NCBI RefSeq assembly: GCF_014230465.1
Contig: NZ_JAAXCY010000008.1
Location: 124,001 to 188,000 of the forward strand
DNA from: Pseudomonas cremoris
GTDB taxonomy: Bacteria > Pseudomonadota > Gammaproteobacteria > Pseudomonadales > Pseudomonadaceae
DNA length: 64,000 nucleotides
Reading direction: 5' to 3'
How positions within the stretch are numbered: position 1 is the first letter of the stretch; the number at the start of each line of letters is the position of its first letter. Position numbers and translations under genes: made by a program. This document shows, piece by piece, positions 26,552 to 37,492 of this stretch. The notes beneath the pieces were generated by a model, which searched no databases, had not been told where the DNA came from, and worked only from the letters and a program-made list of their open reading frames with translations.

Positions 26552-27012
26552 CAGGGCGCCTCGGTAATCAAGCCAACGTTACCGACGCCGGCCTTCTGCA
26601 GCCCGCCCATGGCACCCATGACGGAGCCGTAGTCGACCGCCTTGTCGCCACGGATGAAGACTTGGGTGTGCTTGCCGCCTTCGTTGCCCGAGCGAATGAT
26701 CTTGGTCACGGCATCAGTCATCGCTGGCAAGGTCAGGGCCTTGTCCTGCTGCTTCTGAGTGTCGACTTCGCTGCCAAGGTTCCAGTAATAGGTCTTGTCG
26801 GACTTGATCGAAATGGTCAGCACCTGGGTGTTGTTGTCCTGGGGCAAGGCTTCGCTGGAAACCTTGGGCAGATCAACCTTTACACCCTGGTTGAGCATCG
26901 GCGCGGTCACCATGAAGATAACCAGCAGCACCAGCATCACGTCGATGTAAGGCACTACGTTCATCTCGGCGACCGGCTTGCGCTTGGTTCGAGCTCGAGT
27001 GATTAAAGCCAT
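26551..27012 (-). CDS. tolR: Tol-Pal system protein TolR
   Basis: A 153-residue ExbD/TolR-family protein that uses the proton gradient with TolQ to drive TolA. It has a cytoplasmic Arg/Lys-rich N terminus, a single transmembrane helix with the essential Asp in VPYIDVMLVLLVIFMV (about residues 20-40), and a periplasmic domain ending with DKAVDYGSVMGAMGGLQKAG. It lies 14 bp after tolQ. Confidence 0.97.
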   Translation of the reverse strand: MALITRARTKRKPVAEMNVVPYIDVMLVLLVIFMVTAPMLNQGVKVDLPKVSSEALPQDNNTQVLTISIKSDKTYYWNLGSEVDTQKQQDKALTLPAMTDAVTKIIRSGNEGGKHTQVFIRGDKAVDYGSVMGAMGGLQKAGVGNVGLITEAP

Positions 27013-27026
27013 CGGGGAGTACCTGC

Positions 27027-27722
27027 TTATTCTTCGCTGGTGTGCACTTTACGGTGCAGGATCGCCTGGAATTCATCGGCGAAGGTGTAGTAACGGCCAA
27101 TCAGGTTTTCGCCGCGAGCGGCAAAACGGTTGTAGGCAATTACTGCCGGGATAGCAGCGAACAGGCCGATCGCGGTGGCGATCAGGGCTTCGGCGATACC
27201 CGGGGCCACAGTGGCCAGGGTCGCTTGCTGGGCCTGGGCCAGGCCGCGGAAGGAGTTCATGATGCCCCATACGGTACCGAACAGACCGATGTACGGGCTC
27301 ACGGAACCAACGGTGGCGAGGAACGGCAGGCTCTGCTCCAGTTTTTCTTCTTCACGGGAGATGGCAACGCGCATGGCACGGGCCACGCCTTCCATTACCG
27401 CTTCCGGGTCTACGCCTGGCTGCTGGCGCAGACGGGAGAATTCCTTGAAGCCAGCGCGGAAGATCTGCTCGACGCCCGAATCCGGGTCCGGGTTGCTGCC
27501 GGCCTGACGGTACAGCTTGGACAGGTCGATACCCGACCAGAAGCGCTCCTCAAAGCTCTCCAGGGCACGTCGACCGGCACGCAACAGGTTGCTGCGCTGA
27601 AAAATCATGACCCAAGAGGTAACCGATGCGGCTACCAGGGTCAGCATGACCAGTTGAACCACAACACTGGCATTGCTGACCAGGCTCCACATGGAGGAAT
27701 GGTCGACGACGGTAGGTTCCAC
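27027..27722 (-). CDS. tolQ: Tol-Pal system protein TolQ
   Basis: A 231-residue ExbB/TolQ-family inner-membrane proton channel component with three transmembrane helices (about 17-40, 135-160 and 170-195). FLATVGSVSPYIGLFGTVWGIMNSF is the family hallmark in the second helix region, with polar residues forming the ion path. Translation starts at GTG (27722), one base after the ybgC stop. The length agrees with known Pseudomonas TolQ. Confidence 0.96.
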   Translation of the reverse strand: MEPTVVDHSSMWSLVSNASVVVQLVMLTLVAASVTSWVMIFQRSNLLRAGRRALESFEERFWSGIDLSKLYRQAGSNPDPDSGVEQIFRAGFKEFSRLRQQPGVDPEAVMEGVARAMRVAISREEEKLEQSLPFLATVGSVSPYIGLFGTVWGIMNSFRGLAQAQQATLATVAPGIAEALIATAIGLFAAIPAVIAYNRFAARGENLIGRYYTFADEFQAILHRKVHTSEE

Positions 27723-27723
27723 G

Positions 27724-28179
27724 CTAAATCTCCTGCTTTGATTGTTTACCCGCGCCGCTTACGTCGGCAAAGGCCGCACGTAGAGCTTCGGGAATGGCCC
27801 GGGGTTTCAAACTATTGGTGCGCACACAGGCCACCAGGAACTGCCCCTCACAGAGCAGCGTTGCATCCGTTGCCCGCCTGACCTGCTGTTTAAAGCGCAG
27901 GCTGACACGGTTCAATTCGATTACTTCAGCGCTTACCAACAACTCGTCGTCCAGCCGCGCCGGCGCGTGGTAGCGCGCCTCGCTGGAGTGCACGACGAAC
28001 AACAGGTCCTCCCCTGCCAACTCGGACTGGGCAAAGCCCAGCTCCCGTAGCCGCTCGGTTCGAGCCCGCTCCATGAACTTGAGGTAATTGACGTAATACA
28101 CGATGCCGCCGGCATCGGTGTCCTCGTAATAAACGCGACAGCGATGTGCGAACGACTGATCCCCGTTTTGCGCGCGCAT
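27724..28179 (-). CDS. ybgC: Acyl-CoA thioesterase YbgC (Tol-Pal associated)
   Basis: A 151-residue hotdog-fold thioesterase that hydrolyses short acyl-CoA esters and is the first gene of tol-pal operons in many Proteobacteria. The motif [26 protein letters not shown] contains the catalytic Asp. The leader at 28199-28224 has a GTTGCC/GGCAAC hairpin. The ruvB stop lies 138 bp upstream on the same strand. Confidence 0.94.
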   Translation of the reverse strand: MRAQNGDQSFAHRCRVYYEDTDAGGIVYYVNYLKFMERARTERLRELGFAQSELAGEDLLFVVHSSEARYHAPARLDDELLVSAEVIELNRVSLRFKQQVRRATDATLLCEGQFLVACVRTNSLKPRAIPEALRAAFADVSGAGKQSKQEI

Positions 28180-28317
28180 ACTCTAGTGCTTACTCCTCAG
28201 GTTGCCAATTGGCTGGGCAACTGTTTTTTCATTCTCGAGAATACTTCGAGTGACTGAATGACGACGCCAGCCACTAGGACAGCACAAACTCCAGATAAAT
28301 CGACTGGCGTGACCTTT

Positions 28318-29376
28318 TTAATCGTCCACTGCATCGAGGAATTCGTCTACCACGGGCATCTCACCCAATCGTGACGGAATGTTTAACCCGAAGTGCAGGT
28401 AGGCATGGCGCGTCACCACCCGCCCCCGTGGCGTGCGCATGATGTAGCCCTGCTGGATCAGGTACGGTTCCAGCACGTCCTCGATGGTATGGCGCTCCTC
28501 GCTGATGGCGGCCGCGAGGCTGTCGACACCCACCGGACCGCCGTCGAACTTCTCGATCATGGTCAAGAGTAGACGTCGATCCTGGTGATCGAAGCCATGC
28601 TCGTCCACATCCAGCAGGTTCAGCGCCAGGTCGGCCACGGCCTTGGTGATATGCCCCTTGGCCCGCACTTCGGCAAAGTCGCGCACACGACGCAGCAGGC
28701 GGTTGGCGATTCGCGGCGTGCCACGGGCCCGACGGGCGATTTCAAATGCGCCTTCCGGGTCCAGGGGCAAGCCGAGAATGCTCGCCGAACGGCTGACGAT
28801 GGTCGCCAAGTCTGCGGTGCTATAAAACTCTAGACGTTGAACAATGCCGAAACGGTCTCGCAACGGATTGGTCAACATACCGGCGCGAGTGGTGGCACCC
28901 ACCAGGGTGAACGGTGGCAGGTCGAGCTTGATCGAGCGCGCCGCCGGGCCTTCGCCAATCATGATGTCGAGCTGAAAGTCTTCCATCGCCGGGTACAGCA
29001 CTTCCTCGACGATCGGCGACAACCGGTGAATCTCGTCGATAAACAGCACGTCATGCGGTTCAAGGTTGGTCAGTAGTGCTGCCAGGTCGCCCGGCCGCTC
29101 CAGCACTGGGCCGGAGGTGGACTTGATCGACACGCCCATTTCCTGGGCAATGATGTTGGCCAGCGTGGTTTTACCCAACCCCGGCGGGCCGAAGATCAGG
29201 GTGTGATCGAGGGATTCACTGCGCCCGCGCGCGGCCTGGATAAACAGCTCCATCTGCTCGCGCACGGTGGGTTGGCCGATATATTCAGCCAGGCTCAGGG
29301 GCCGGATGGCGCGGTCCTGGACTTCTTCACGGTCGCGCGGGCCGGTGGCCGCGATCAGACGATCTGCTTCAATCAC
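28318..29376 (-). CDS. ruvB: Holliday junction branch-migration DNA helicase RuvB
   Basis: A 352-residue AAA+ motor that drives branch migration with RuvA. Walker A is [16 protein letters not shown], Walker B is [10 protein letters not shown], sensor 1 and the arginine finger lie in LVGATTRAG and NPLRDRFG, and the C-terminal winged helix holds TPRGRVVT. It starts at GTG, immediately next to the ruvA stop (TAAGTG), so the two are coupled. Standard gene, standard length. Confidence 0.98.
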   Translation of the reverse strand: MIEADRLIAATGPRDREEVQDRAIRPLSLAEYIGQPTVREQMELFIQAARGRSESLDHTLIFGPPGLGKTTLANIIAQEMGVSIKSTSGPVLERPGDLAALLTNLEPHDVLFIDEIHRLSPIVEEVLYPAMEDFQLDIMIGEGPAARSIKLDLPPFTLVGATTRAGMLTNPLRDRFGIVQRLEFYSTADLATIVSRSASILGLPLDPEGAFEIARRARGTPRIANRLLRRVRDFAEVRAKGHITKAVADLALNLLDVDEHGFDHQDRRLLLTMIEKFDGGPVGVDSLAAAISEERHTIEDVLEPYLIQQGYIMRTPRGRVVTRHAYLHFGLNIPSRLGEMPVVDEFLDAVDD

Positions 29377-29988
29377 TTAAATCATTCCCTTCAGGGCACG
29401 GCGGATCATGTCTTCACTGCTCAGGTTCTTGTCCTTGATGGCCGAAACGGCCTTGCTGGCCTCCTGCGGCTTGTAGCCCAGGGAGATCAGCGCGCTGACA
29501 GCGTCGCTTTCGGCACTGGCGACCTGACCGGCCGGCATGTCCGGCTGGTTCGGCACCAGGGCGAACATGCTCGGTACGACTTCCCAGGCCTTGAATCGGT
29601 CCTTGAGTTCCACTAGCAGACGTTCGGCGGTTTTCTTGCCGACACCCGGTACCTTGGTCAGTGCCGACGTATCCTGGGCCGACACGGCACGCACCAGCTC
29701 GTCCACTTCCAGGCTCGACATCAGCGCCAGTGCCAGTTTCGGCCCCACGCCATTCAAGCGGATCAGTTCACGAAAGAAGTCACGGTCGCGCTTGCCAATG
29801 AAACCATAGAGCAATTGCGCATCTTCGCGCACCACCAGATGGGTGTGCAGCGTAATCGGCTCGCCGACAGACGGTAGGCGATACAGGGTGGTCATGGGCA
29901 CTTCCAGCTCATACCCCAACCCATTTACATCCAGAATCAGGTGCGGCGGCTGTTTCTCAGCCAGGGTGCCGCGCAAGCGTCCAATCAC
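29377..29988 (-). CDS. ruvA: Holliday junction DNA helicase subunit RuvA
   Basis: A 203-residue junction-binding protein that forms tetramers on the Holliday junction and recruits RuvB. The N-terminal OB fold starts [12 protein letters not shown]; helix-hairpin-helix motifs lie in the centre ([13 protein letters not shown] and [13 protein letters not shown]), and the C-terminal domain III is a small helical unit that contacts RuvB. It follows ruvC by 68 bp on the minus strand. Confidence 0.98.
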   Translation of the reverse strand: MIGRLRGTLAEKQPPHLILDVNGLGYELEVPMTTLYRLPSVGEPITLHTHLVVREDAQLLYGFIGKRDRDFFRELIRLNGVGPKLALALMSSLEVDELVRAVSAQDTSALTKVPGVGKKTAERLLVELKDRFKAWEVVPSMFALVPNQPDMPAGQVASAESDAVSALISLGYKPQEASKAVSAIKDKNLSSEDMIRRALKGMI

Positions 29989-30056
29989 GGTTCAAATCCT
30001 TAAAGCTTGAGGGTCAGCCAAAGGCCTGACCGGGAAACACGATTGCGCTGATGCTA

Positions 30057-30581
30057 TCAGAGACGCAGCCGCCCGCCACGACTGCGTGCCGTACCCAGAC
30101 CGTGGGGCAGCAGACTGGAACGGGTGTGCGCATGGCAAATGGCAATGGCCAGGGCGTCGGACGCGTCAATCTGTGGTTTTGAGGTGAGCTTGAGCATGTG
30201 CATGACCATCATCTGCACCTGCTCTTTGTTGGCGGCGCCGGTGCCGACCACAGCCTGCTTGACCTGGGTCGCGGTGTACTCGGCGATTTCCATGCCCTCC
30301 TCCGCGCCCGCGACGATAGCAGCGCCACGGGCCTGGCCAAGCTTCAGCGCCGAATCGGCGTTTTTGGCCATGAACACCTTTTCGATGCCCATGGTCACCG
30401 GCCCGTAGGTCTGGATCACTTCACGCACGCCGCGATAGACGATCTGCAAGCGCTCGGCCAGCTCGCCTGCACCTGTGCGGATGCAACCCGAGGCCACGTA
30501 GATGCAGCCGCGTGGGGTCTGCTGCACCACGCCAAAACCGGTGATGCGCGAACCGGGGTCGATACCTAGGATTAAAGTCAT
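30057..30581 (-). CDS. ruvC: Holliday junction resolvase RuvC
   Basis: The 174-residue endonuclease that cuts Holliday junctions. Acidic catalytic residues are visible in [14 protein letters not shown] (Asp near residue 7), in GIEKVFM (Glu) and in [12 protein letters not shown] (Asp). ATG at 30581 begins the RNase H-like fold; the 36 codons above it belong partly to a REPIN. The order ruvC-ruvA-ruvB is the Pseudomonas arrangement. Confidence 0.97.
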   Translation of the reverse strand: MTLILGIDPGSRITGFGVVQQTPRGCIYVASGCIRTGAGELAERLQIVYRGVREVIQTYGPVTMGIEKVFMAKNADSALKLGQARGAAIVAGAEEGMEIAEYTATQVKQAVVGTGAANKEQVQMMVMHMLKLTSKPQIDASDALAIAICHAHTRSSLLPHGLGTARSRGGRLRL

Positions 30582-30628
30582 AACGCCTGCGGGTTGGGTA
30601 AAACAATTTTTGATACAGAGCAGATCGA

Positions 30629-30720
30629 ATGTGGGAGCGGGCTTGCTCGCGAAATCGGTGTGCCAGTTAACACATGTATTGACTGACACACCGATTTCGC
30701 GAGCAAGCCCGCTCCCACAT
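30629..30720. repeat. REPIN between yebC and ruvC
   Basis: Two perfect inverted atgtgggagcgggcttgctc cores with extended GCGAAATCGGTGTG / CACACCGATTTCGC arms and a 26-nt centre. Confidence 0.94.
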
Positions 30721-30738
30721 TTTGATCTACATCTACCC

Positions 30739-31485
30739 TTAGACTAGCTGTGCGGCTACGTCTTCCGGGATGTCAGCATTCGAATACACGTTCTGCACAT
30801 CATCCAGGTCCTCAAGCATGTCCAACAGCTTCAGCACCTTCTGCGCGCCATCCAAATCCAGCTCGGCACTGGTGGTTGGCAGCATCACGATTTCCGCGTC
30901 GGTGCCTTTGAAACCAGCGGCTTCCAGCGCATTACGCACTGCGTAGAAACTGCCAAACGAAGTGAACACGTCGATGGAGCCATCTTCGTTGGTCACCACG
31001 TCATCGGCGTCAGCTTCCATCGCGGCTTCGATCAGCGCGTCTTCGTCCACACCCGGTGCGAAGGAGATCTGCCCCTTGCGCTCGAACAGGTAGGCCACCG
31101 AACCGTCGGTACCGAGGTTGCCGCCGCACTTGCTGAACGCGTGACGCACAGCGGCTGCGGTGCGGTTGCGGTTGTCGGTCATGCATTCGACCATCACCGC
31201 CACGCCACCTGGGCCGTAGCCTTCGTAGGTCAGTTCGACCATGTCGTCGGTATCGGCAGCACCGGCACCACGGGCCACGGCGCGATCGATGATGTCACGG
31301 CTCATGTTGGCGCCAAGCGCCTTGTCCAGCGCCAGGCGCAGGCGCGGGTTGGAGCCAGGGTCACCACCGCCCTGCCGGGCAGCGACGGTCAGCTCGCGGA
31401 TCCATTTGGTGAAGATCTTGCCTTTCTTGGCATCCTGTCGCTCTTTGCGGTGCTTGATGTTCGCCCACTTGGAATGGCCAGCCAT
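30739..31485 (-). CDS. yebC: YebC/PmpR-family DNA-binding regulatory protein
   Basis: A 248-residue protein of the YebC/TACO1 family. The P. aeruginosa orthologue at this position, PmpR, represses the PQS regulator gene, and newer work on the family points to relief of ribosome stalling. [23 protein letters not shown] is the family start, with [17 protein letters not shown] and [15 protein letters not shown] following. ATG at 31485 begins that signature. A small perfect hairpin (31521-31537) lies in its leader. Confidence 0.95.
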   Translation of the reverse strand: MAGHSKWANIKHRKERQDAKKGKIFTKWIRELTVAARQGGGDPGSNPRLRLALDKALGANMSRDIIDRAVARGAGAADTDDMVELTYEGYGPGGVAVMVECMTDNRNRTAAAVRHAFSKCGGNLGTDGSVAYLFERKGQISFAPGVDEDALIEAAMEADADDVVTNEDGSIDVFTSFGSFYAVRNALEAAGFKGTDAEIVMLPTTSAELDLDGAQKVLKLLDMLEDLDDVQNVYSNADIPEDVAAQLV

Positions 31486-31554
31486 AACACAACTCCGAAA
31501 TTCTGTAGAAACCTTATCAATCCCGCCCCAGGCGGGATGCAACCCTTGTAACGC

Positions 31555-31582
31555 AAAGGCGCATCCGAAGATGCGCCTTTTT
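31555..31582 (-). terminator. Hairpin with UUCG loop after aspS
   Basis: On the minus strand, AAGGCGCAT and ATGCGCCTT close a CTTCGG tetraloop, a very stable fold, followed by a weak T-run (CTTTGCG). On the plus strand it ends in five T residues. It lies 39 bp past the aspS stop. Confidence 0.75.
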
Positions 31583-31620
31583 AGACTGCGTAAACCTCAG
31601 TGCGCTTTCACGCAGTAGCC

Positions 31621-33396
<1,776 letters not shown>

Positions 33397-33503
33397 GGTA
33401 GTGGTTTCACTTCTCGTAATTCGAAATTCGGTGGAGGCCTGCCTCGTCACCGTACATTAAAGCAGGGGACGGATAATGCAGGAGCCTGCGCGTAGAGTTC
33501 AAC

Positions 33504-33725
33504 TCAGTCTGCTTTGTCGCCGCCCGCCAGATTCTTCTTCGAACCTGTCTTGAAATCGGTCTCGTACCAGCCGCTGCCGCTCAGGCGGAAGCCAGGCATG
33601 GACAACATCTTCTTGAGCTCCGGGGCCTGACAGGCCGGGCAATCGACCAGCGGCGCTGCGCTGATCTTCTGAATGGCTTCCAACTGATGACCACAGGAAG
33701 CACATTGATAGTCGTACATGGGCAT
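33504..33725 (-). CDS. FmdB-family zinc-ribbon protein
   Basis: A 73-residue protein with the FmdB regulatory zinc-ribbon: CASCG and CPACQ provide four metal-binding cysteines, followed by KKMLSMPGFRLSGSGWYETDF, the conserved tail. It lies 108 bp upstream of aspS on the same strand and is widely found beside aspS. The function is not established; ribosome or gene-regulation roles are proposed for relatives. Confidence 0.9.
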   Translation of the reverse strand: MPMYDYQCASCGHQLEAIQKISAAPLVDCPACQAPELKKMLSMPGFRLSGSGWYETDFKTGSKKNLAGGDKAD

Positions 33726-33896
33726 GGCGATGTCTCGGCGATCAGAACATTACTGCGCCACGCCTGCTCCGGGACAACCCCGGCACGCGCAGCAAAGCGC
33801 GGGATTATATCTGGTAAATCGAGGCAGCGCAGCCGGCTTTCTGCCCGAAGCCTTGCCCACCGGGACGATGGGCCGGCTCCGGGGCCTTTTGATGGC

Positions 33897-34199
33897 TCAG
33901 GGCTCAACACTGCCCTTGAGTACATGTTCCACGCACACCACCCTGACCAACCCACTGAAGTTCTTCACTCCCCCATATCGCAAGTGCACCTCCCGATCGA
34001 CGTAAGACAGCAACGCACTGACAGAACAGGCATTGATCCTGGCTATTTCCGTGAGGATATTCCAATAGATCTGCTCCAGCCGCAGGCATGTCGAAAACCC
34101 ATTGAGCCTGACCGATCGGGACAATGGCCTGGCCAGCCCCATGTCGAATCCCTTTACAAATGGATCGACTTTGATTTTATGAAAACCAGCGGTTTCCAT
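33897..34199 (-). CDS. Ribbon-helix-helix domain protein
   Basis: A 100-residue protein whose centre, RSVRLNGFSTCLRLEQIYWN followed by ILTEIA, looks like a ribbon-helix-helix DNA-binding fold of the RHH_4 type: a short beta strand then two helices. The tail (FSGLVRVVCVEHVL) also fits that family. ATG at 34199 has GGAGAAGG about 10 nt upstream; an ATG nine codons earlier is possible. The long plus-strand frame over the same DNA has no such features. It stands alone between the FmdB and Dps-like genes; its targets are unknown. Confidence 0.6.
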   Translation of the reverse strand: METAGFHKIKVDPFVKGFDMGLARPLSRSVRLNGFSTCLRLEQIYWNILTEIARINACSVSALLSYVDREVHLRYGGVKNFSGLVRVVCVEHVLKGSVEP

Positions 34200-34406
34200 G
34201 ACCCCATTACCTTCTCCACGCGACATACACCTGACACTCCATTGCCAAACAGCAGCCCATGGGCTCTCCCATGGGGCGATGGCCCTATAAAACAGCAGGC
34301 GCAAGGAAGCGGCCAGAAGACGGGGAGTTGATAGTCGTAGGACAACGCCAGGAAATGCGCGGAAACAAGCGAGCGGCGCCAGGACGGCGCCACTGCGGGT
34401 TGACGC

Positions 34407-34880
34407 TTATTTGTTTTCGAGGAGGGAACGCAGCATCCACGCGGTTTTCTCGTGAACCTGCATACGCTGGGTCAGCAGGTCGGCGGTCGGCTCATCACTG
34501 ACCTTATCGAGCAATGGGAAAATACCGCGCGCCGTGCGAGTGACCGCTTCCTGGCCGGCGACCAGTTGCTTGATCATTTCTTCGGCACTGGGCACACCCT
34601 CCTCCTCCTTGATGGAGGAAAGACGCGCATAGATCGAATAGGCACCCGGCGCCGGGAAGCCCAGGGCACGGATGCGCTCGGCAATGGAGTCCACCGCCAG
34701 CGCCAGTTCGTTGTACTGCTCTTCAAACATCAAGTGCAGCGTACGAAACATGGGGCCCGTAACGTTCCAATGAAAGTTGTGGGTCTTCAGATACAGTACG
34801 TAGGTATCGGACAGCAGTCGCGAAAGCCCATCGACGATGGATTTACGATCTTCTTCACTGATACCAATATCGATTGCCAT
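34407..34880 (-). CDS. Dps-like ferritin (DNA-binding protein from starved cells family)
   Basis: A 157-residue Dps-family mini-ferritin; the P. aeruginosa protein at this position is called DpsL. The ferroxidase ligands are in [14 protein letters not shown] (His, His), and in [20 protein letters not shown] (Glu, Asp). It would oxidise iron with peroxide and store it. ATG at 34880 follows an AAGGGG site; the frame upstream has no family similarity. The gene lies divergently from the cold-shock-domain gene, with 426 bp between them. Confidence 0.93.
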   Translation of the reverse strand: MAIDIGISEEDRKSIVDGLSRLLSDTYVLYLKTHNFHWNVTGPMFRTLHLMFEEQYNELALAVDSIAERIRALGFPAPGAYSIYARLSSIKEEEGVPSAEEMIKQLVAGQEAVTRTARGIFPLLDKVSDEPTADLLTQRMQVHEKTAWMLRSLLENK

Positions 34881-35306
34881 GTTTTTCCCCTTCAATTGAG
34901 AGCATTCATTGATCAGGTGCAGGACCACTCTAGCAAGAGTGCCGGTAACGTGCCGTTCTATACACCCAGGCGATGTGCGGCAAATTGCCCTGGCGCTACC
35001 CGCCAGGCATTGCAGGACAAGCCTTAGGACGGCATAGGACATTTCCTAAAAAACACTCAAAACGCCTGCACCTCTCTAGGACAAGCGTTTGGCGCAGAAA
35101 TGCCCACCCCCTTGCAACCCCCGCAAATGCTTGATTTGAGTAGGCACAGCCTTTGCTGTTAAATAGGCGGCGTGTCGCTGCGGTTCATTTCTGCAGCAGC
35201 GACATAGGCTGATACCCGCGCACGTGCCCAACGCCTCCCATAGTTCAGAAGCGAACCGTGCCAGTCAGCTCTTCCTTGTGATCCGTCTTAACGTGAGTTA
35301 ATCAAA
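34881..35306. other. Intergenic region between divergent dps-like and cold-shock-domain genes
   Basis: No convincing gene. It holds both promoters: a plus-strand candidate is described separately. A perfect 9-bp inverted repeat (TGTCGCTGC/GCAGCGACA, 35173-35204) lies just downstream of that promoter, in the expected leader of the plus-strand gene. No minus-strand promoter could be assigned. Confidence 0.6.
35136..35164 (+). promoter_or_regulatory. Sigma-70-like promoter for the membrane cold-shock-domain gene
   Basis: TTGAGT and TTAAAT are separated by exactly 17 bp, 143 bp upstream of the start codon, leaving a leader that contains a 9-bp hairpin. Confidence 0.5.
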
Positions 35307-35909
35307 ATGTTGAAAATCGTCCACCTGCTAACGGGCGTTGCAGCTTTGCTGCTGTCCTTTATACCGAGCTTGCAACAGGGAAGCCCTCCCTACCTGGAAC
35401 AACACGACGCTCTGTACCTGGCCTTGTTCGGCCTTCTTAACCTGACGCTGGCACCGGTCATTCCTTACTGGAACAAAGGCACACGTCATCAACTGCAAAA
35501 CCTGGTCAGCGCGCTGCTGGTTCTGACCGTTGTTGTACAAACCCTCACCCTCCTGGCGCCTATGCCTGAAGTCGGTGGCCACCCGGCCATTCTGCTTAGC
35601 CTGGTGATTGCTGTGGTCGCTATCGTTCTTCACCTGGCCATCAGCTTCTACCGTTCATCCCCTGCGGCCTCGTCGCAAACCTACGACATGACCAATCGGG
35701 ATACCGGTACCGTCAAGTGGTTCAACACATCCAAAGGCTTCGGCTTTATTTCCCGTGATTCGGGCGACGATATCTTCGTCCACTTCCGGGCCATTCGCGG
35801 CGAAGGTCATCGCGTCCTGGTGGAAGGCCAGCGTGTGGAGTTTTCCGTGATGAATCGCGACAAAGGCCTACAGGCCGAAGACGTGATCGCTGCACTGCCG
35901 CGTCGCTGA
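35307..35909 (+). CDS. Membrane-anchored cold-shock-domain protein
   Basis: A 200-residue fusion. Residues about 5-25, 35-55, 65-85 and 93-113 are hydrophobic and form three or four transmembrane helices. Residues about 130-198 are a complete cold-shock domain with [19 protein letters not shown] (RNP-1) and DIFVHFRAI (RNP-2). The nucleic-acid-binding part would be held at the inner face of the membrane. P. aeruginosa has a cold-shock gene at the same position next to dpsL. Upstream is a 17-bp-spaced promoter and a structured leader; a strong terminator follows. The role is unknown. Confidence 0.88.
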   Translation: MLKIVHLLTGVAALLLSFIPSLQQGSPPYLEQHDALYLALFGLLNLTLAPVIPYWNKGTRHQLQNLVSALLVLTVVVQTLTLLAPMPEVGGHPAILLSLVIAVVAIVLHLAISFYRSSPAASSQTYDMTNRDTGTVKWFNTSKGFGFISRDSGDDIFVHFRAIRGEGHRVLVEGQRVEFSVMNRDKGLQAEDVIAALPRR

Positions 35910-35925
35910 TCCCAGCCTTCGCAGC

Positions 35926-35967
35926 AAAAAAAACCGCGATCCAGCGTTGACTGGATCGCGGTTTTTT
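35926..35967. terminator. Bidirectional intrinsic terminator
   Basis: AACCGCGATCCAG and CTGGATCGCGGTT close a 6-nt loop, with eight A residues before and six T residues after. It serves both the cold-shock-domain gene and the convergent slyX gene. Confidence 0.95.
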
Positions 35968-35983
35968 ATTGCACTCGCATTCT

Positions 35984-36190
35984 TCAGTAGTGCGGAGGCG
36001 GCGCTTCTTCTTCCGACGTTTCGAACTGCCCACCCATCTCTTCCTGGCGCTTGAGCAACGCGGTCATCTGCAACTGCAGGCGCTCAACGGCCCGTTGCTG
36101 GGCCACCAGAATGTCATTGAGGGTCTCGATGGTGTCGTCTTGGAAGGCCAAGCGGCTTTCCAGGTCGGTTACACGTTCTTGCAAATCCAT
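35984..36190 (-). CDS. slyX: SlyX family protein
   Basis: A 68-residue coiled-coil protein of unknown function. [25 protein letters not shown] shows the heptad pattern; the C-terminal tail ends in the PPPHY motif of the family. It starts 3 bp after the HIT-protein stop codon on the minus strand, so they form a two-gene unit. Confidence 0.9.
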   Translation of the reverse strand: MDLQERVTDLESRLAFQDDTIETLNDILVAQQRAVERLQLQMTALLKRQEEMGGQFETSEEEAPPPHY

Positions 36191-36193
36191 AAT

Positions 36194-36628
36194 TCAGCCC
36201 TGGGTAAACGTGAAGTCGGCGGGCAACAGTTCGCGCAGACGTGCACGGATAGCCTCCACCTGTGCGTCGCTATACGGCTTGGCCGGGTGCTTGCCCCACA
36301 CCGGCGCAGGCCAGGCGGCGTCGTCACGTTTGCGCACGATGACGTGCACGTGAAGTTGGCTGACCACGTTGCCCAAGGCGCCGATATTCATTTTATCGGC
36401 CGCGAGGCCTTCATTCAGCAACTGCGCCAAGGCGGTCGTTTCCTGCCACAGCCGCTGTTGGTCGGCGACACCCAGCTGAAACACTTCGCTGATACCGTCG
36501 ATGCGCGGTACCAGGATGAACCAGGGGTAGTTCGAATCATTGGACAACAGCAGGCGGCTCAGGGGGAAATCCCCGATGACCAGTGTGTCTTGTTGAAGGC
36601 GTTGATCTAAAGCGAACACCGCAGGCAC
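36194..36628 (-). CDS. HIT-domain protein (histidine-triad nucleotide hydrolase family)
   Basis: A 144-residue protein with the histidine-triad motif in QLHVHVIVRKRDD (HxHxH near residue 97-101), of the type that hydrolyses nucleoside phosphoramidates or dinucleoside polyphosphates. Translation begins at GTG. It is co-transcribed with slyX. The exact substrate is unknown. Confidence 0.9.
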   Translation of the reverse strand: MPAVFALDQRLQQDTLVIGDFPLSRLLLSNDSNYPWFILVPRIDGISEVFQLGVADQQRLWQETTALAQLLNEGLAADKMNIGALGNVVSQLHVHVIVRKRDDAAWPAPVWGKHPAKPYSDAQVEAIRARLRELLPADFTFTQG

Positions 36629-37492
36629 TCCGTTCGGCAGGTCAGGTTCAAGGCTGCAGCATACCTGCGATTGGCTGACGCTTCACGCTGACCCCATGTG
36701 CGTCCATGGAGAACGGTGCGAAAAAAAACGCACCATTTCGAGACAGGCGGTTTTTTCGTCTACGCTGATTGACCAATCCTCCTGCCATCAATCAGGTACC
36801 GACAAAAATACAAGCATAAGACCCCCGATACAGAGGCTTCTCGAAACAAGGCACTAAGCCACCATCGAGACCTGCGGCACATCATGGGCATGCACCAAAA
36901 TGACCCACTTGCGCCTCAAAGAGATCCGCCGATTACCCACTGAATGGGGTGAACGGGTAACGTTTTTCCAAGGATCAGGATTTATGCACAACCGACCAGG
37001 CACACAACACGCACGTCAAGGCCAAACCAATCGGCGTAAAACCCCCGTGCTTATGCGGTTTTCATCAAACCGTAACGGTTTTCACGAAAAAATGACATTC
37101 GGTTACCGATTTGGGCGCGCTTGTTGCATTCATCCCCACATCGTCGGCAACGGCACCTAAACGGAAGCAGGTGTTTCGCGATGAAAAACAACAGCGGTTC
37201 AATGCGTGCCAAGGAAGATTTTAAACACTTGAAAGTGATGCCCAAGGTGCTCTTTTAATGGTTTAAAACAGTATTGAAGTTGTCAGCCTCGTTACAGTGA
37301 GGCTGTGGAATTGCGACATGGACATAGCAATTTACGACTGGCTCGTAAAGAAGCTGAAAGGAAAGTTGGGCAAGTATCGCCAATATTGTCAGCGTGATAT
37401 AACTTTGCGCCGACACAAAAAGAAAGAGCCGCCCAGACAAAAATACAGGTGGGACGGCAGTACTCTTCCTAAAACCAAAGGAGCAAATCACG
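36629..37492. other. Long non-coding stretch upstream of the OprD-family porin gene
   Basis: Over 860 bp without a believable gene; the few short frames lack family features and have poor codon use. It is AT-rich toward the porin and contains several symmetric sequences: a GGTGCG/CGCACC hairpin with an eight-A loop (36715-36734), the palindrome AAACCGTAACGGTTT (37067-37081), a related CGGTTACCG (37100-37108), and a 7-bp inverted repeat CAGCCTC/GAGGCTG (37284-37305). A possible ArgR-like half-site TGTCAG-N8-AA lies at 37387-37402. This is consistent with complex regulation of porin expression. Confidence 0.5.

Noticed and set aside
25702..26632. Several overlapping plus-strand frames rich in Leu/Phe/Ser opposite tolA
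   Set aside because: They are caused by the Lys/Ala/Glu repeats of TolA read backwards, not membrane-protein genes.
33687..34331. A 214-codon plus-strand frame
   Set aside because: It overlaps the start of the FmdB-family gene and a minus-strand frame with a credible ribbon-helix-helix fold, and shows no recognisable motif.
36900..37160. An 86-codon plus-strand frame upstream of the porin gene
   Set aside because: No ribosome-binding site, no motif, and it spans the palindromes of the upstream region; treated as non-coding.
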